From contig NZ_JAUSXN010000001.1 of NCBI RefSeq assembly GCF_030816015.1, positions 2,170,001-2,234,000 on the forward strand: DNA of 64,000 bases, in the 5' to 3' direction. Shown here one piece after another: positions 1 to 8,725 of this stretch (within the stretch, counting starts at the first letter, position 1; the number at the start of each line of letters is the position of its first letter). The translations under genes were made by a program, and so were the position numbers. Under the pieces are notes generated by a model. The model saw only the letters and a list, made by a program, of their open reading frames with translations, was not told the origin of the DNA and did not search any database. The stretch is from Pedobacter sp. W3I1 (GTDB taxonomy: Bacteria > Bacteroidota > Bacteroidia > Sphingobacteriales > Sphingobacteriaceae).

Positions 1-311
1 GAGAAAAACTTTCAGTTAATGGAAAGATCAGGGCACATGAAATCAAAGTAGAAACGGCCAACTGGCCTGATTATGTTTTTGAGGAAGGCTATAAGGTTGG
101 AACGTTATCGGGATTGGAAAGTTACATCAAATCCAATAAACATCTGCCGGAGATACCCTCAGCCAAAGAAGCCGAAACGAATGGAGTAGAACTGGGAGAG
201 ATGAACAAACTGTTACTCAAAAAAATAGAAGAGTTAACACTTTATGTGATCGAGCTAAAAAAAGAAAGTATAGCGCAGCAAAAACAACTCGATCAACTTA
301 AAAAAAGATAA
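1..311 (+). CDS. Tail-fibre-like surface protein, C-terminal part (5' end outside window)
   Basis: The open frame enters from the left edge (first full codon at base 3) and stops at 311, so only the last ~102 residues are visible. They are the shared C-terminal module of this window's fibre family: EKLSVNGKIRAHEIKVE, then NWPDYVF, NKHLPEIPSA, LGEMNKLLLKKIEELT and a charged heptad tail, which should form a coiled coil. A TTG-initiated 65-residue frame at 114 is just an internal piece of the same protein. Seven further proteins in the window share the module (333-1718, 16366-17145, 31746-36049), so this is the first visible member of a paralogous set. Role inferred: extracellular, probably trimeric fibre or adhesin. 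No enzymatic motif is visible. Confidence 0.8.
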   Translation, partial: EKLSVNGKIRAHEIKVETANWPDYVFEEGYKVGTLSGLESYIKSNKHLPEIPSAKEAETNGVELGEMNKLLLKKIEELTLYVIELKKESIAQQKQLDQLKKR

Positions 312-332
312 CAATCAACTAAACTATATTTT

Positions 333-1004
333 ATGAAAAAAATCTATTTAACACTCGCTTTTATGGTTGCAGTAATTGCGGTGAAAGCACAAAGTCAGAC
401 CATCAATGGTGATTTATCTATTGGCGGCGATGGTACAGTATTGACCGGGCCAGGGAATAGGATATATTTTAATGGAGCAAGCTTTAATGGAGATGAGCTG
501 TCCATGTACAGATTTAATAGGACAGCTAATGTTAGCGATTTAAGGGTAAATATAGGTGATGATTATGGAAGTGGGGATGACCGCTTTTTGATTGGTACTA
601 CAAATTGGGTGGATGGTAAATATTATGTTCACATGGTTGTGGGGGCAGATGGTAAGGTGGGTATCGGCACAGAAGTATTTGGTACAGAGCGTTTGGCTGT
701 AAATGGCAATATCAGGGCAAGAGAAATCAAGGTAGAAGCCACAGGCTGGCCCGATTATGTATTTCAAAAGGATTATAAGATCTCCTCTTTGGCAGATCTC
801 GATCGTTATATTAAACTAAACAAACACCTTCCTGGTATTCCGGATGCACAGGAAGTAAAAGAAAACGGTATCGAACTGGGTGAAATGAACAAACTTTTGC
901 TCCAAAAAATTGAAGAACTCACCCTACACCTGATTGAAAAGGACAAAACGATTAAGGGTATACTCAAGAGAATGGATGAAATAGAGAAAAAAATAAAAAA
1001 ATAA
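333..1004 (+). CDS. Secreted tail-fibre-like protein with WPDYVF/coiled-coil C-terminal module
   Basis: 223 residues. Residues 1-19 are a typical signal peptide ending VKA before Gln20, so the protein is exported by Sec. A variable beta-rich region (about 25-105) is followed by the fibre signature VGIGTE and the shared C-terminal module (about 109-223: LAVNGNIRAREIKVE, GWPDYVF, NKHLPGIPDA, LGEMNKLLLQKIEELT) ending in a lysine-rich coiled coil. It starts 21 bases after the previous gene and ends 3 bases before the next, consistent with co-transcription. The GxVGIGT strand repeats resemble those of phage tail fibres and Bacteroidota surface fibres; function is inferred from this only. No T9SS-type C-terminal sorting domain is seen. 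Confidence 0.8.
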   Translation: MKKIYLTLAFMVAVIAVKAQSQTINGDLSIGGDGTVLTGPGNRIYFNGASFNGDELSMYRFNRTANVSDLRVNIGDDYGSGDDRFLIGTTNWVDGKYYVHMVVGADGKVGIGTEVFGTERLAVNGNIRAREIKVEATGWPDYVFQKDYKISSLADLDRYIKLNKHLPGIPDAQEVKENGIELGEMNKLLLQKIEELTLHLIEKDKTIKGILKRMDEIEKKIKK

Positions 1005-1016
1005 TCAATGCTGACG

Positions 1017-1718
1017 ATGAAATCGAAAATATTATTCGCTGTTGGCATGTTATGCCTAAGCACCATATGCGCCGCCCAGAATACTTTTCCAGGAAATGGA
1101 AATGTAGGTATCGGAACTTCTACTCCGGTAGGTAGCCTGGATATTTTTACGGCGGAGAATACAACTACAGTACCATTGATTTCCTTACGTTCGAATTTTC
1201 ATGTTGCAGGGAACTATGGCATGATCAGGTTTGGTGATTATACGCAAACCACACAGTATCAAAAAGGAGCTATCATTTATGAAAGTGTTTCTGGTGCTGC
1301 AAGAGGGAAATTTCATATCGCGATGGAGAATACTGATGGGCCGGGGAGTGTAACGCTTGCGGACGCAAGACTGACGGTTCAATCAGATGGAAACGTGGGT
1401 ATTGGCATCACAAATCCGACCGAAAAACTTTCAGTAAATGGGAAAATTAAGGCTAAGGAAGTAAAAGTAGAAGCAACAGGCTGGCCTGATTATGTTTTTG
1501 CTACAGATTACCATCCGCTTAGTCCAGATGAACTTGAACGATATATTTCGGTCAATAAACACCTGCCTGGTCTTCCTTCAGCAAAAGAAGCCGAAGAAAA
1601 CGGGGTTGAACTCGGGAAAATGAACAAAAAACTGCTCGAAAAGATAGAGGAACTTACGCTATATATGATCAGCCAGCAGAAAGAAATCAATGAACTGAAG
1701 AAGAAACTGAATCAGTAG
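1017..1718 (+). CDS. Secreted tail-fibre-like protein with WPDYVF/coiled-coil C-terminal module
   Basis: About 233 residues from ATG 1017. An in-frame ATG at 1008 would add three residues (MLT), but the signal peptide MKSKILFAVGML...CAA/Q fits the 1017 start better. The mature N-terminus FPGNGNVGIGTSTP carries the fibre strand repeat, followed by a variable domain, a second GNVGIGITNP repeat, and the shared module (SVNGKIKAKEVKVE, GWPDYVF, NKHLPGLPSA, LGKMNKKLLEKIEELT, coiled coil). It is the last fibre gene before the pseudopilin operon, whose first gene starts 92 bp downstream, so the two could be co-transcribed. Role inferred: exported surface fibre or cargo of the neighbouring pilus-like machine. 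Confidence 0.8.
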   Translation: MKSKILFAVGMLCLSTICAAQNTFPGNGNVGIGTSTPVGSLDIFTAENTTTVPLISLRSNFHVAGNYGMIRFGDYTQTTQYQKGAIIYESVSGAARGKFHIAMENTDGPGSVTLADARLTVQSDGNVGIGITNPTEKLSVNGKIKAKEVKVEATGWPDYVFATDYHPLSPDELERYISVNKHLPGLPSAKEAEENGVELGKMNKKLLEKIEELTLYMISQQKEINELKKKLNQ

Positions 1719-1810
1719 ACAATTGCCAGTTTGCAGTTAACAATTAGTAATAATATGCTGTGAACAAATAACCCAGTGAACCCATGACTAATGAACCAAT
1801 GAACTAAAAT

Positions 1811-3049
1811 ATGCTCAAAGCAGGTGCCTTATATTTTTCGATATTTGTTGCTTTCCTGATTGCGGTAATCTGTGCATCGCTGATCATGCTGGCTACGCAT
1901 TATCGCGGAAGTTATCTGAAAGAAATGCGGATGGCCAGGCTAAGCAGGAATATGGAATCGGGTATTGCCTATGTACTTGCCGAAAATGAAAATACAAGTG
2001 GTAGTATAGAAGGCCTGGATCTTTTCGGCGATCAGACGGATAGTGTGCTCATCGCGAAAAAAAAATGGGGGATCTTCACGCTTGCTACAGTAAAAAGTTT
2101 TGTGCTGAGTGATACACTCAAACGCAGTTTTATGATAGGGCTCGAAACCACCAACGATGCTTTAGCGGTATACCTGAGTGATGAAGACCGGCCTTTGTCG
2201 GTTAGCGGCGATACCCGGATTACGGGAGATGTAGAAGTACCCAAAGCCGGGATGAGAAAATCTTATGTGGAAAGCAGACCATACTCGGGTGATCAATTGG
2301 TTTATGGAAAGATACAGGATAGCAAAAGAATGCTCGGCGGACTTGAAAAGAAATGGATTACCGAAATAGAAGAGAAACTGGATTTTGATCCGTCAGCGCT
2401 TTCAACATTAAATGCAAGCGATGAGCAGGTTTCTTTTTTCGCTACTGCAAAAGAATTTGATGTGTCGCGTTTAACAAAGATAAACAATAACCTCTCCGGT
2501 CAGATCACGCTCTATTCGGATACTACAGTGCGGATTTCTGCCGATGCAAAACTCGATAATACCATCATTTATGCAAAAAGTATTGTCATTGCCGATGGTT
2601 TTAAAGGAAACTGTCAGCTTTTTGCGCGTGATTCGATCATCGTAGGAAATGATGTGGCACTCAGTTATCCATCGGTGCTGGCCCTGATCAGCAAGGAGAA
2701 AACAGTTGACCAGGCGAAGATTACTTTGGGCAGTAACGTTGTTTTTGAAGGCACCATCCTCAGTTATGAACCCAAAAGATCGGCATTGCAGACCTTGGTT
2801 AGTCTGGGTGAAAAAACAGTGGTTAAAGGCGAGATCTATGCAACAGGATTGATCAAACTCGAAAAAAAAATAAAAGTAGAAGGAAAGGTTTCCTGTAACC
2901 GTTTTATCATGCAGACGCCCACAACGCTATATGAAAATTTTCTGGTAGATGTAACCTTAAATAGAAAGGCAAGAAACCGTGTTTACCTTACTTCAGCCAT
3001 ATTTACTGGGGTTACCGGAAACAAAAAGATACTCAGATGGGAAAATTGA
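1811..3049 (+). CDS. Pilus/T2SS-associated membrane-anchored beta-helix protein (GspK/PilX position)
   Basis: 412 residues with one N-terminal hydrophobic helix (about 6-28) and a long exported part. Residues about 235-370 contain repeated short strands (TIIYAKSIVIADG, GNCQLFARDSIIVGN, VVFEGTILSYE, TVVKGEIYATG, IKVEGKVSCN) that read like a right-handed beta-helix of bactofilin-like rungs. The N-terminus lacks a clear prepilin cleavage motif, unlike the next two genes. It overlaps the following pseudopilin gene by 13 bases, and that gene overlaps the next, giving a tightly coupled operon. The position and N-terminal anchor suggest a PilX/GspK-like minor component at the pseudopilus tip. No family was recognised with certainty; the operon role is inference. 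Confidence 0.6.
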   Translation: MLKAGALYFSIFVAFLIAVICASLIMLATHYRGSYLKEMRMARLSRNMESGIAYVLAENENTSGSIEGLDLFGDQTDSVLIAKKKWGIFTLATVKSFVLSDTLKRSFMIGLETTNDALAVYLSDEDRPLSVSGDTRITGDVEVPKAGMRKSYVESRPYSGDQLVYGKIQDSKRMLGGLEKKWITEIEEKLDFDPSALSTLNASDEQVSFFATAKEFDVSRLTKINNNLSGQITLYSDTTVRISADAKLDNTIIYAKSIVIADGFKGNCQLFARDSIIVGNDVALSYPSVLALISKEKTVDQAKITLGSNVVFEGTILSYEPKRSALQTLVSLGEKTVVKGEIYATGLIKLEKKIKVEGKVSCNRFIMQTPTTLYENFLVDVTLNRKARNRVYLTSAIFTGVTGNKKILRWEN

Positions 3050-3402
3050 ACGGAAAGAAATTGGCGGGATCAACACTGATCGAAGTGTTAATCGCGATGG
3101 TGATCATCATGGTGGTTTTTTCTATTGCCATGGGGCTTTTTTCCAATGTGCTCAGTGGAGGAGTTTCGATGCGTAAAGTTCAGATCAATCAACAGCTCGA
3201 ATCGCTCAGGCTTCAGGTGATCGAAAACGGAAAAATTGAACAGGAACACCTGGTTATCGATAGTGTAGATTATGAACTGATTAAAACCGAACAAGCCTCA
3301 TCAGAAACTGATCTTTTAGAGATTAAGGCAAGCGACCACGGAACTCCGGCAGGTAGCATCAGGTTTCTTTTAAAATTGAACAATGAAAGCAAAGAAGATT
3401 GA
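3037..3402 (+). CDS. Type II secretion/type IV pilus-like pseudopilin
   Basis: 121 residues. The N-terminus has a class III prepilin signal: a basic leader MGKLNGKKLAG, cleavage expected after Gly11, then STLIEVLIAMVII with the conserved Glu at +5 and a ~20-residue hydrophobic helix. The rest (LRLQVIENGKIEQEHL...) is a small pilin globular domain. It would be cut by the peptidase encoded at 17807 and assemble as a minor subunit in the inner-membrane/periplasmic pseudopilus. It overlaps both neighbours, so translation is coupled. It has the canonical Gly at -1, whereas the other two prepilins of this system have Ala. Confidence 0.85.
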   Translation: MGKLNGKKLAGSTLIEVLIAMVIIMVVFSIAMGLFSNVLSGGVSMRKVQINQQLESLRLQVIENGKIEQEHLVIDSVDYELIKTEQASSETDLLEIKASDHGTPAGSIRFLLKLNNESKED

Positions 3403-3859
3403 AGCTTATACCATGATGGAGGTGGCCATAGCCATGCTTCTGGCTGCGGTATGTATGAGCATCTGTTATACCGCGTATGGTATGATTGGAGATTATTTTC
3501 AGGTTTTTCAGAAAAGGAATGCTTCAGCTGAAGAGGTACTCACCCTGCGCAGAACCATGGAAAAAGATATCCTGAAAGGAAAGTACCTGATCAGAACTGA
3601 ATCAGGGATCAATATCCTTGGCGATAGTTTAGGGATAGCCTACAACTTTGCCGATTCGGCCATATTGAGAAAGGTAGAAGGTTTACGCACCGATAGCTTT
3701 CATGTAAGCCCGGTAGAGGCGGTTTTTCTTTTTGAAGGAAGAGAAGCCCTTGAGTTGGATACTGTTGATCATATCAGTTTTAAACTCCAAATGGAGAAAC
3801 AGCGGATGATTCCAGTTACCATAGGGAAAATGTATAGTGCCCACGATTTACTTAAATAA
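3383..3859 (+). CDS. Pseudopilin with Ala(-1) processing site (GspJ-like position)
   Basis: 158 residues. The leader MKAKKIEA is followed by YTMMEVAIAMLLAAV, i.e. a prepilin N-terminus with Glu+5 but Ala rather than Gly at -1. A hydrophobic helix is followed by a ~120-residue globular domain (EVLTLRRTMEKDILKG...) of the size of minor pseudopilins such as GspJ or PilW. It starts 20 bases inside the preceding pseudopilin gene, and its stop is one base before the ATG of the gspF-like gene at 3861. The assignment as pseudopilin rests on the N-terminal motif and operon position; the specific GspJ label is inference. Confidence 0.75.
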   Translation: MKAKKIEAYTMMEVAIAMLLAAVCMSICYTAYGMIGDYFQVFQKRNASAEEVLTLRRTMEKDILKGKYLIRTESGINILGDSLGIAYNFADSAILRKVEGLRTDSFHVSPVEAVFLFEGREALELDTVDHISFKLQMEKQRMIPVTIGKMYSAHDLLK

Positions 3860-3860
3860 T

Positions 3861-5000
3861 ATGCCATCAATAGATATATCAAAAATCCAGAAAAAAAACG
3901 CTCCGCTGAAAGAAAACGAAGGGGCGGGTTTTTTTGCTTTTTTAAGCAAAGACATTTCTTTCGGAAAGGGCAAACTATCTGATAAGAAAAAAGAGGGTTT
4001 TTATAACGAACTGGGTACGCTGATCCGCTCGGGCATTGATATCCGTTCGGCGCTCGAACTTACAGCAGGTTCTTATACCCAGAAAAAAGATATGGAACTT
4101 TTTTCTTCCGTACAAAAACAGGTAATAGAAGGTAAATCGCTCTCCGAAACTATGCAGGCTGAATCCAAGTTCAGTCCTTACGAGTATTATAGTGTAAAAA
4201 TTGGGGAAGAAACAGGCAAACTGGGCGAGGTATTGGGAGAGCTAGCCAAATATTACAAATCAAAAATCAGCCAGCAACGGAAGATCATCGGTGCCATTAC
4301 CTATCCGTTACTGGTGCTGTTTACCTCTTTCGCGGCAGTATTTTTTATGATCAAGTTTGTGGTACCCATGTTTGCCGATGTTTTTAAACGTTTTGGGGGC
4401 AAACTCCCCTATATCACCTCACTCATTGTGAGTTTTTCCGATTGGTTCGACCGTTATATCTACCTCATGCTGTTGGTAATTGTTGCATTGGTGATCCTCT
4501 ATTTTGTAAACCGCAATAAATTCTGGTTTAAAAAAGGGGCGGCCTTGCTCTTGCTCCGCATCCCGATAGTGGGCGAAATTACCCGGAAAATCTACCTGGC
4601 CCGTTTTGCCAATACCATGCGTTTGCTTACTGAAACCAACACCCCTTTGCTACAGGCACTGGAACTCGTAAGGCAGATGATTACCTTTTATCCTGTCGAA
4701 AGTTCACTCAAATTGGCCGAAAAAGACATCCTTTTGGGCAGTAGCCTTTCTATGGCGCTTTCCAAATACGATTTTTACCCCGCAAAATTTATCCAGATGA
4801 TCAAGATCGCCGAAGAGGTAAACCGGTTGGAGTATTTTTTCGAACAGCTTTCAGAACAATATACCGAAGAGGTAGAATATAAAACCAATGCCATCAGTGG
4901 CTTATTGGAACCTTTGATTATTATCTTTTTAGGCCTGGTGGTAGGGGTAATCCTGATTGCGATGTACCTGCCGATGTTCCAGATGAGTAGTAGTTTTTAA
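3861..5000 (+). CDS. GspF/PilC-family inner-membrane platform protein
   Basis: About 379 residues from ATG 3861. A GTG at 3837 would overlap the previous gene and adds a non-conserved leader. It has two GspF repeats: the first around GFYNELGTLIRSGIDIRSALEL and EYYSVKIGEETGKLGEVLGELAKYYK, followed by a membrane helix (YPLLVLFTSFAAVFFMIKFVVPMF); a middle membrane segment (YIYLMLLVIVALVILYFV); and the second repeat RFANTMRLLTETNTPLLQALEL...FIQMIKIAEEVNRLEYFFEQL, ending in a hydrophobic helix near the C-terminus (LEPLIIIFLGLVVGVILIAMYLPMF). Family role: couples the GspE/PilB ATPase to pilin addition in the inner membrane. The matching ATPase, secretin and major pilin lie 12 kb downstream, separated by the first RHS locus. 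Confidence 0.93.
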   Translation: MPSIDISKIQKKNAPLKENEGAGFFAFLSKDISFGKGKLSDKKKEGFYNELGTLIRSGIDIRSALELTAGSYTQKKDMELFSSVQKQVIEGKSLSETMQAESKFSPYEYYSVKIGEETGKLGEVLGELAKYYKSKISQQRKIIGAITYPLLVLFTSFAAVFFMIKFVVPMFADVFKRFGGKLPYITSLIVSFSDWFDRYIYLMLLVIVALVILYFVNRNKFWFKKGAALLLLRIPIVGEITRKIYLARFANTMRLLTETNTPLLQALELVRQMITFYPVESSLKLAEKDILLGSSLSMALSKYDFYPAKFIQMIKIAEEVNRLEYFFEQLSEQYTEEVEYKTNAISGLLEPLIIIFLGLVVGVILIAMYLPMFQMSSSF

Positions 5001-5111
5001 ACCTTTAAAAATCTAAATATTAATGCTTTACAATAATTTACGCCAAATAAATATTAGGAATTTCGGCCATAAAATACAGGTATTTAATTGCCCGATTTAT
5101 CATGGTTTATT

Positions 5112-5201
5112 TTATTCATTACTCCTAAACGCACTTGCATCATTTGATATTGTACGTTCGTTAAAAAGGTTTCGCTTATAATATTTTATCCAGAAATTTA
5201 A
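5112..5201 (+). promoter_or_regulatory. Promoter A: three-unit 21-bp-period operator upstream of the first RHS operon
   Basis: Three 9-bp units start at 5112, 5133 and 5154 (the last is ACGTTCGTT), separated by 12-bp linkers that match those of four other promoters in the window (ACTCCTAAACGC here). The 9-bp unit with 12-bp spacing fits the published LytTR-type binding pattern (two or more direct repeats of about [TA][AC][CA]GTTN[AG][TG]). The -7 element is weak here: AAATTTAA at the +32 position where other copies have TAGTTTA. The ATG of the RHS gene is 104 bp after the last unit. Confidence 0.6.
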
Positions 5202-5265
5202 TCGACCAAAATCTATTACCCAGGAAAATGCTAATTTTTTATTAAACAATATCATACAATATACG

Positions 5266-8200
5266 ATGAAGTACATATTTAATTTTATTTGCGTGCGTGC
5301 TATTATATTTGTAGCCTTTATATTTGACGCAAATATTAGTTTCTGTCAATTTAATCCTAATAATTTTGCAAATGGAATCCTGCCCAATGTTGCTCCGGTT
5401 TCTTCCGAAGCTTACTCGCTGGGTAAATTTGGCGAATGGCCTGTTTCTCTATATACGGGGCTAGCCAATATCGAAATCCCGATTTATCAGCTCAAAATTG
5501 GTGGTTTTGGGCTTCCTGTCCAACTGTCCTACCATAGCGGGGGTATCAAGGTTGATGAGGTGCCATCCTGGGTAGGGACAGGATGGGCATTGAATGCCGG
5601 TGGAGCGATTACCAGGAGTATAGTAGGCCTGGCTGATGACGGCCCAAATGGCTTCTTGTCTAAAAATAAAAGAAATGAATTCCTGCAATCGAGTTATAAT
5701 CTAAATGACCCGAATGATTATGTGACTTTAAGAAAGGCTTCTGAAGGGCTTATCGATACTGAACCCGATATTTTCTATTATAATTTTGCAGGTCGTTCCG
5801 GCAAGTTCTATTTTGACAAACAGGGTAATTTTCAGGCCATACCGGTTAATTCATTAAAACTTTTAGTATCTCCGCTTACCAATTCGTTTTCGTCGATTGA
5901 TAAGCATTGGGAAATAGCTGACGAGGAGGGTAATGTTTTTTATTTTGGATCATTTGATTATGCCGGTAACGGGAATGAGGTGACTAAAACACTACCAGAT
6001 GGAATCCCAAGGCAAACTACAGAGAACCTTTCAGCTTGGTATCTGACAAAGATTGTACTGAAAAACAATGCCGATGTGGTGTATTTCGATTACATAGAAA
6101 AATTTGAACAATATTTTGGAGGAAAGACCTATTCATATAAAACTGGTAATCTCGATTATTTTACGCTTAGTAACAATAAGATTTCAGAGGAACAGTTAAA
6201 TACTAATATCATTCTGCATAATGGAGTTCCACTGTCTGAGGCACCAGGTGTAACCTCAATTGTAAACAGCGGAAAATCGGTACTTAAAAAAATCAGATGG
6301 AACGGTGGGGAAATGGTATTTGATGCGCCACTCAATCGCAGCGATATTACCGGAAAAAATTTAACCTCTGTAATTGTCAATGATAAAATTGGACAAAAAA
6401 TTAAAGAAACCAGGTTTTTCTATTCTGCTGTAAATCAACGGTTTTTTTTAGATAGCTTAACAGAATATGGTTCCGATAATATAAGAAAGTCTAGCCATGT
6501 TTTTGAGTATAACAAGCCAAACGAATTACCGGTTATGTATTCAAATGCACAAGATCACTGGGGCTATTATAATGGTGCCAATAGTAATACGCATCTTCTG
6601 CCCCAGCTGCCTGAACTTAATAATTCTTTATTAAATGCGAATAGGGAGCCTGAAGAGTCATTTATGCAGTACGGGGTTTTAAAACGGATACACTACCCTA
6701 CAGGTGGGTATAGCGAATTTGAATATGAAGCTAATCGTTATGATGCTGCAGATGTACCTGGAGGCGGAAATCCATCCGGTCCGATTATCTCCACAACAAG
6801 TGTGGTTATGGCCAGTGATCCCCAGTCTGGCACAATCCCCCGAACCCGAACGTTTAGCATTCCGTTTGCCCAGAACACTGCAAGCATAAAACTGGAGTTT
6901 AGGGATTATATGTTGCCTGCAAGGAAAATTGACGGCTGGTTGCCGTCTATTCGCATTGAAAGGCTGGTTAATCAAGCTTATCAACAGATCTATTACTGGG
7001 ATGCTTTTGATAATTTTCCAGGTAATCCACAACCAAAACCAAATGGAGCAGTTGATTTTGATATCAATCAGATACTGACTTTGCCTGTAGGGGATTATAG
7101 GATTGTCACCGATCTGGTGTGCAGCAGAAATAATTGCTCCAGCCCGGCGCTGCCAAGCATTAGGGCAACTTTAAACTATCAGACCTATGGCTCTTCAGGT
7201 CCATCGGCTACTAATCCAGTGGCCGGCGGCTTAAGAATAAAACAGATAGCCGGTTTTGTTAACGGGCAAGTCGCCAGCCGCAGTCAATATACTTATGTCC
7301 CAGGTAAATTATTGATATATCCCAAATACTTGCATGAATATGGGGAAGACATTTGGAAAATGAGCGAATATTATACGAACCCAGACCTGGGTTGGACTAA
7401 CCTTTGCACTACATTATTTATAAAGTATAAGGAGGTAGTAAGTTCAGGTCAGACCATTCTGGCCTTTACACAAGGTTCGCCCGTAGGTTATATAAACGTG
7501 AAGGAGTCTAATATTTCGCAGGAAGGGATTAAAAACGGATATACTGAATATGAATATTCATTAGCACAGGATATTTTAAATCCAATGAATATCGATCACG
7601 CTTATTGGAACAATACCCTTATTTTAGATAAGGCTGCCCCGTTAAACAGTAGTGAGTATAAACGGGGCCTTTTATTGAAAAGAAAGACATATAAAAGAAA
7701 TGTCGACGAATCGTTTGCAAAAGTATCAGAGCTTGAAAATACCTACGAATTCAATGACTTAAATACCACCAACCGCTATAATAGTTTACGGGCCATGCGG
7801 GTAAAAAAAATGAGAGCTGTTAATTATCCATGTGGTAACGGCAATTATTTTTATACTATACCACCGGATAGTTTTTCTCCGGATTTTGCATACACTTTTT
7901 ATGATCTAATTACGGGATGGGTCCAGTCCAGATCGAGTATTGAAACGGTTTATGATTTAAACGGACAAAATCCTGTCAGCACAACAACACAGCAGTATTA
8001 TGATAATCCATTTCATTTACAGGTAACCAGAACTGAAAAGGCCGATAGTAAAGGAAGCCTTGAAAAGCGGTCTTTTTTATATCCTAACGAGATGGTGAGT
8101 CTGGGGCGTGATTTGACTGGGGTATTTGCCAAAATGGTTGCTAAAAATAATATCAGTCCTGTAATAGAACAAAAAGTTGTAAAAAATACGAGTCAAGAAA

Positions 8201-8718
8201 CTACTGTAACTACTTATAAAGATTGGTGTGACGACGGGCAGATTATTCAGCCAGAATATATAACCACTCAAAGTGGTGCAGGAGATGTAGAACCCCGGTT
8301 TAGATTTTACGGCTACAACAATACCGGGCACCTGCGGGCGGCATCTCAGGAGTATGGATCGCGCACGGTTTATTTGTACAGCTATAATAACCAGCATACA
8401 ATTGCCGAGATCAAAAATGCGGATTATAGTACTATTGAAAGCATACTTGGTGGATCAGCAGCGGTAAGTAATTTTGCCGATTCCAATCCAACCGATCAGC
8501 AGGTCAAAGATTTCATCAACCAGTTGAGAAATTCCACTTTACTGAAAGACGCTCAGATTACTAGTTACAGCTACAAACCATTAGTCGGCATGACGAGTAT
8601 GACCGATGCGAAGGGAATGACTACTACCTACGAGTACGATGCCTTCCAGCGGTTAAAAACAGTTAAAGACCAGAACGGCAACATCCTAAAACAAACAGAT
8701 TACCACTACAAAAACTAA
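5266..8718 (+). CDS. Secreted RHS-system N-terminal partner (TcB/SpvB-like first component)
   Basis: 1150 residues with a signal peptide (hydrophobic 8-28, ending near SFCQF). The N-terminal region has the Bacteroidota RHS-partner signature (SLYTGLANIEIPIYQLK, LPVQLSYHSGGIKVDEV, GWALNAGGAITRSI). A long beta-rich region with many YxY/YD-like strands follows, and the protein ends with a YD-type repeat (TTTYEYDAFQRLKTVKDQNG) just before the stop. The RHS core gene starts 7 bp later, so the two chains together should build the hollow RHS shell, as TcB and TcC do in ABC toxins (analogy, not shown). A homologous partner lies at 23640. The upstream promoter carries the 21-bp repeats shared with the pilus-like operon. 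Confidence is high for family, lower for mechanism. Confidence 0.85.
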   Translation: MKYIFNFICVRAIIFVAFIFDANISFCQFNPNNFANGILPNVAPVSSEAYSLGKFGEWPVSLYTGLANIEIPIYQLKIGGFGLPVQLSYHSGGIKVDEVPSWVGTGWALNAGGAITRSIVGLADDGPNGFLSKNKRNEFLQSSYNLNDPNDYVTLRKASEGLIDTEPDIFYYNFAGRSGKFYFDKQGNFQAIPVNSLKLLVSPLTNSFSSIDKHWEIADEEGNVFYFGSFDYAGNGNEVTKTLPDGIPRQTTENLSAWYLTKIVLKNNADVVYFDYIEKFEQYFGGKTYSYKTGNLDYFTLSNNKISEEQLNTNIILHNGVPLSEAPGVTSIVNSGKSVLKKIRWNGGEMVFDAPLNRSDITGKNLTSVIVNDKIGQKIKETRFFYSAVNQRFFLDSLTEYGSDNIRKSSHVFEYNKPNELPVMYSNAQDHWGYYNGANSNTHLLPQLPELNNSLLNANREPEESFMQYGVLKRIHYPTGGYSEFEYEANRYDAADVPGGGNPSGPIISTTSVVMASDPQSGTIPRTRTFSIPFAQNTASIKLEFRDYMLPARKIDGWLPSIRIERLVNQAYQQIYYWDAFDNFPGNPQPKPNGAVDFDINQILTLPVGDYRIVTDLVCSRNNCSSPALPSIRATLNYQTYGSSGPSATNPVAGGLRIKQIAGFVNGQVASRSQYTYVPGKLLIYPKYLHEYGEDIWKMSEYYTNPDLGWTNLCTTLFIKYKEVVSSGQTILAFTQGSPVGYINVKESNISQEGIKNGYTEYEYSLAQDILNPMNIDHAYWNNTLILDKAAPLNSSEYKRGLLLKRKTYKRNVDESFAKVSELENTYEFNDLNTTNRYNSLRAMRVKKMRAVNYPCGNGNYFYTIPPDSFSPDFAYTFYDLITGWVQSRSSIETVYDLNGQNPVSTTTQQYYDNPFHLQVTRTEKADSKGSLEKRSFLYPNEMVSLGRDLTGVFAKMVAKNNISPVIEQKVVKNTSQETTVTTYKDWCDDGQIIQPEYITTQSGAGDVEPRFRFYGYNNTGHLRAASQEYGSRTVYLYSYNNQHTIAEIKNADYSTIESILGGSAAVSNFADSNPTDQQVKDFINQLRNSTLLKDAQITSYSYKPLVGMTSMTDAKGMTTTYEYDAFQRLKTVKDQNGNILKQTDYHYKN

Positions 8719-8725
8719 CGCCTCC

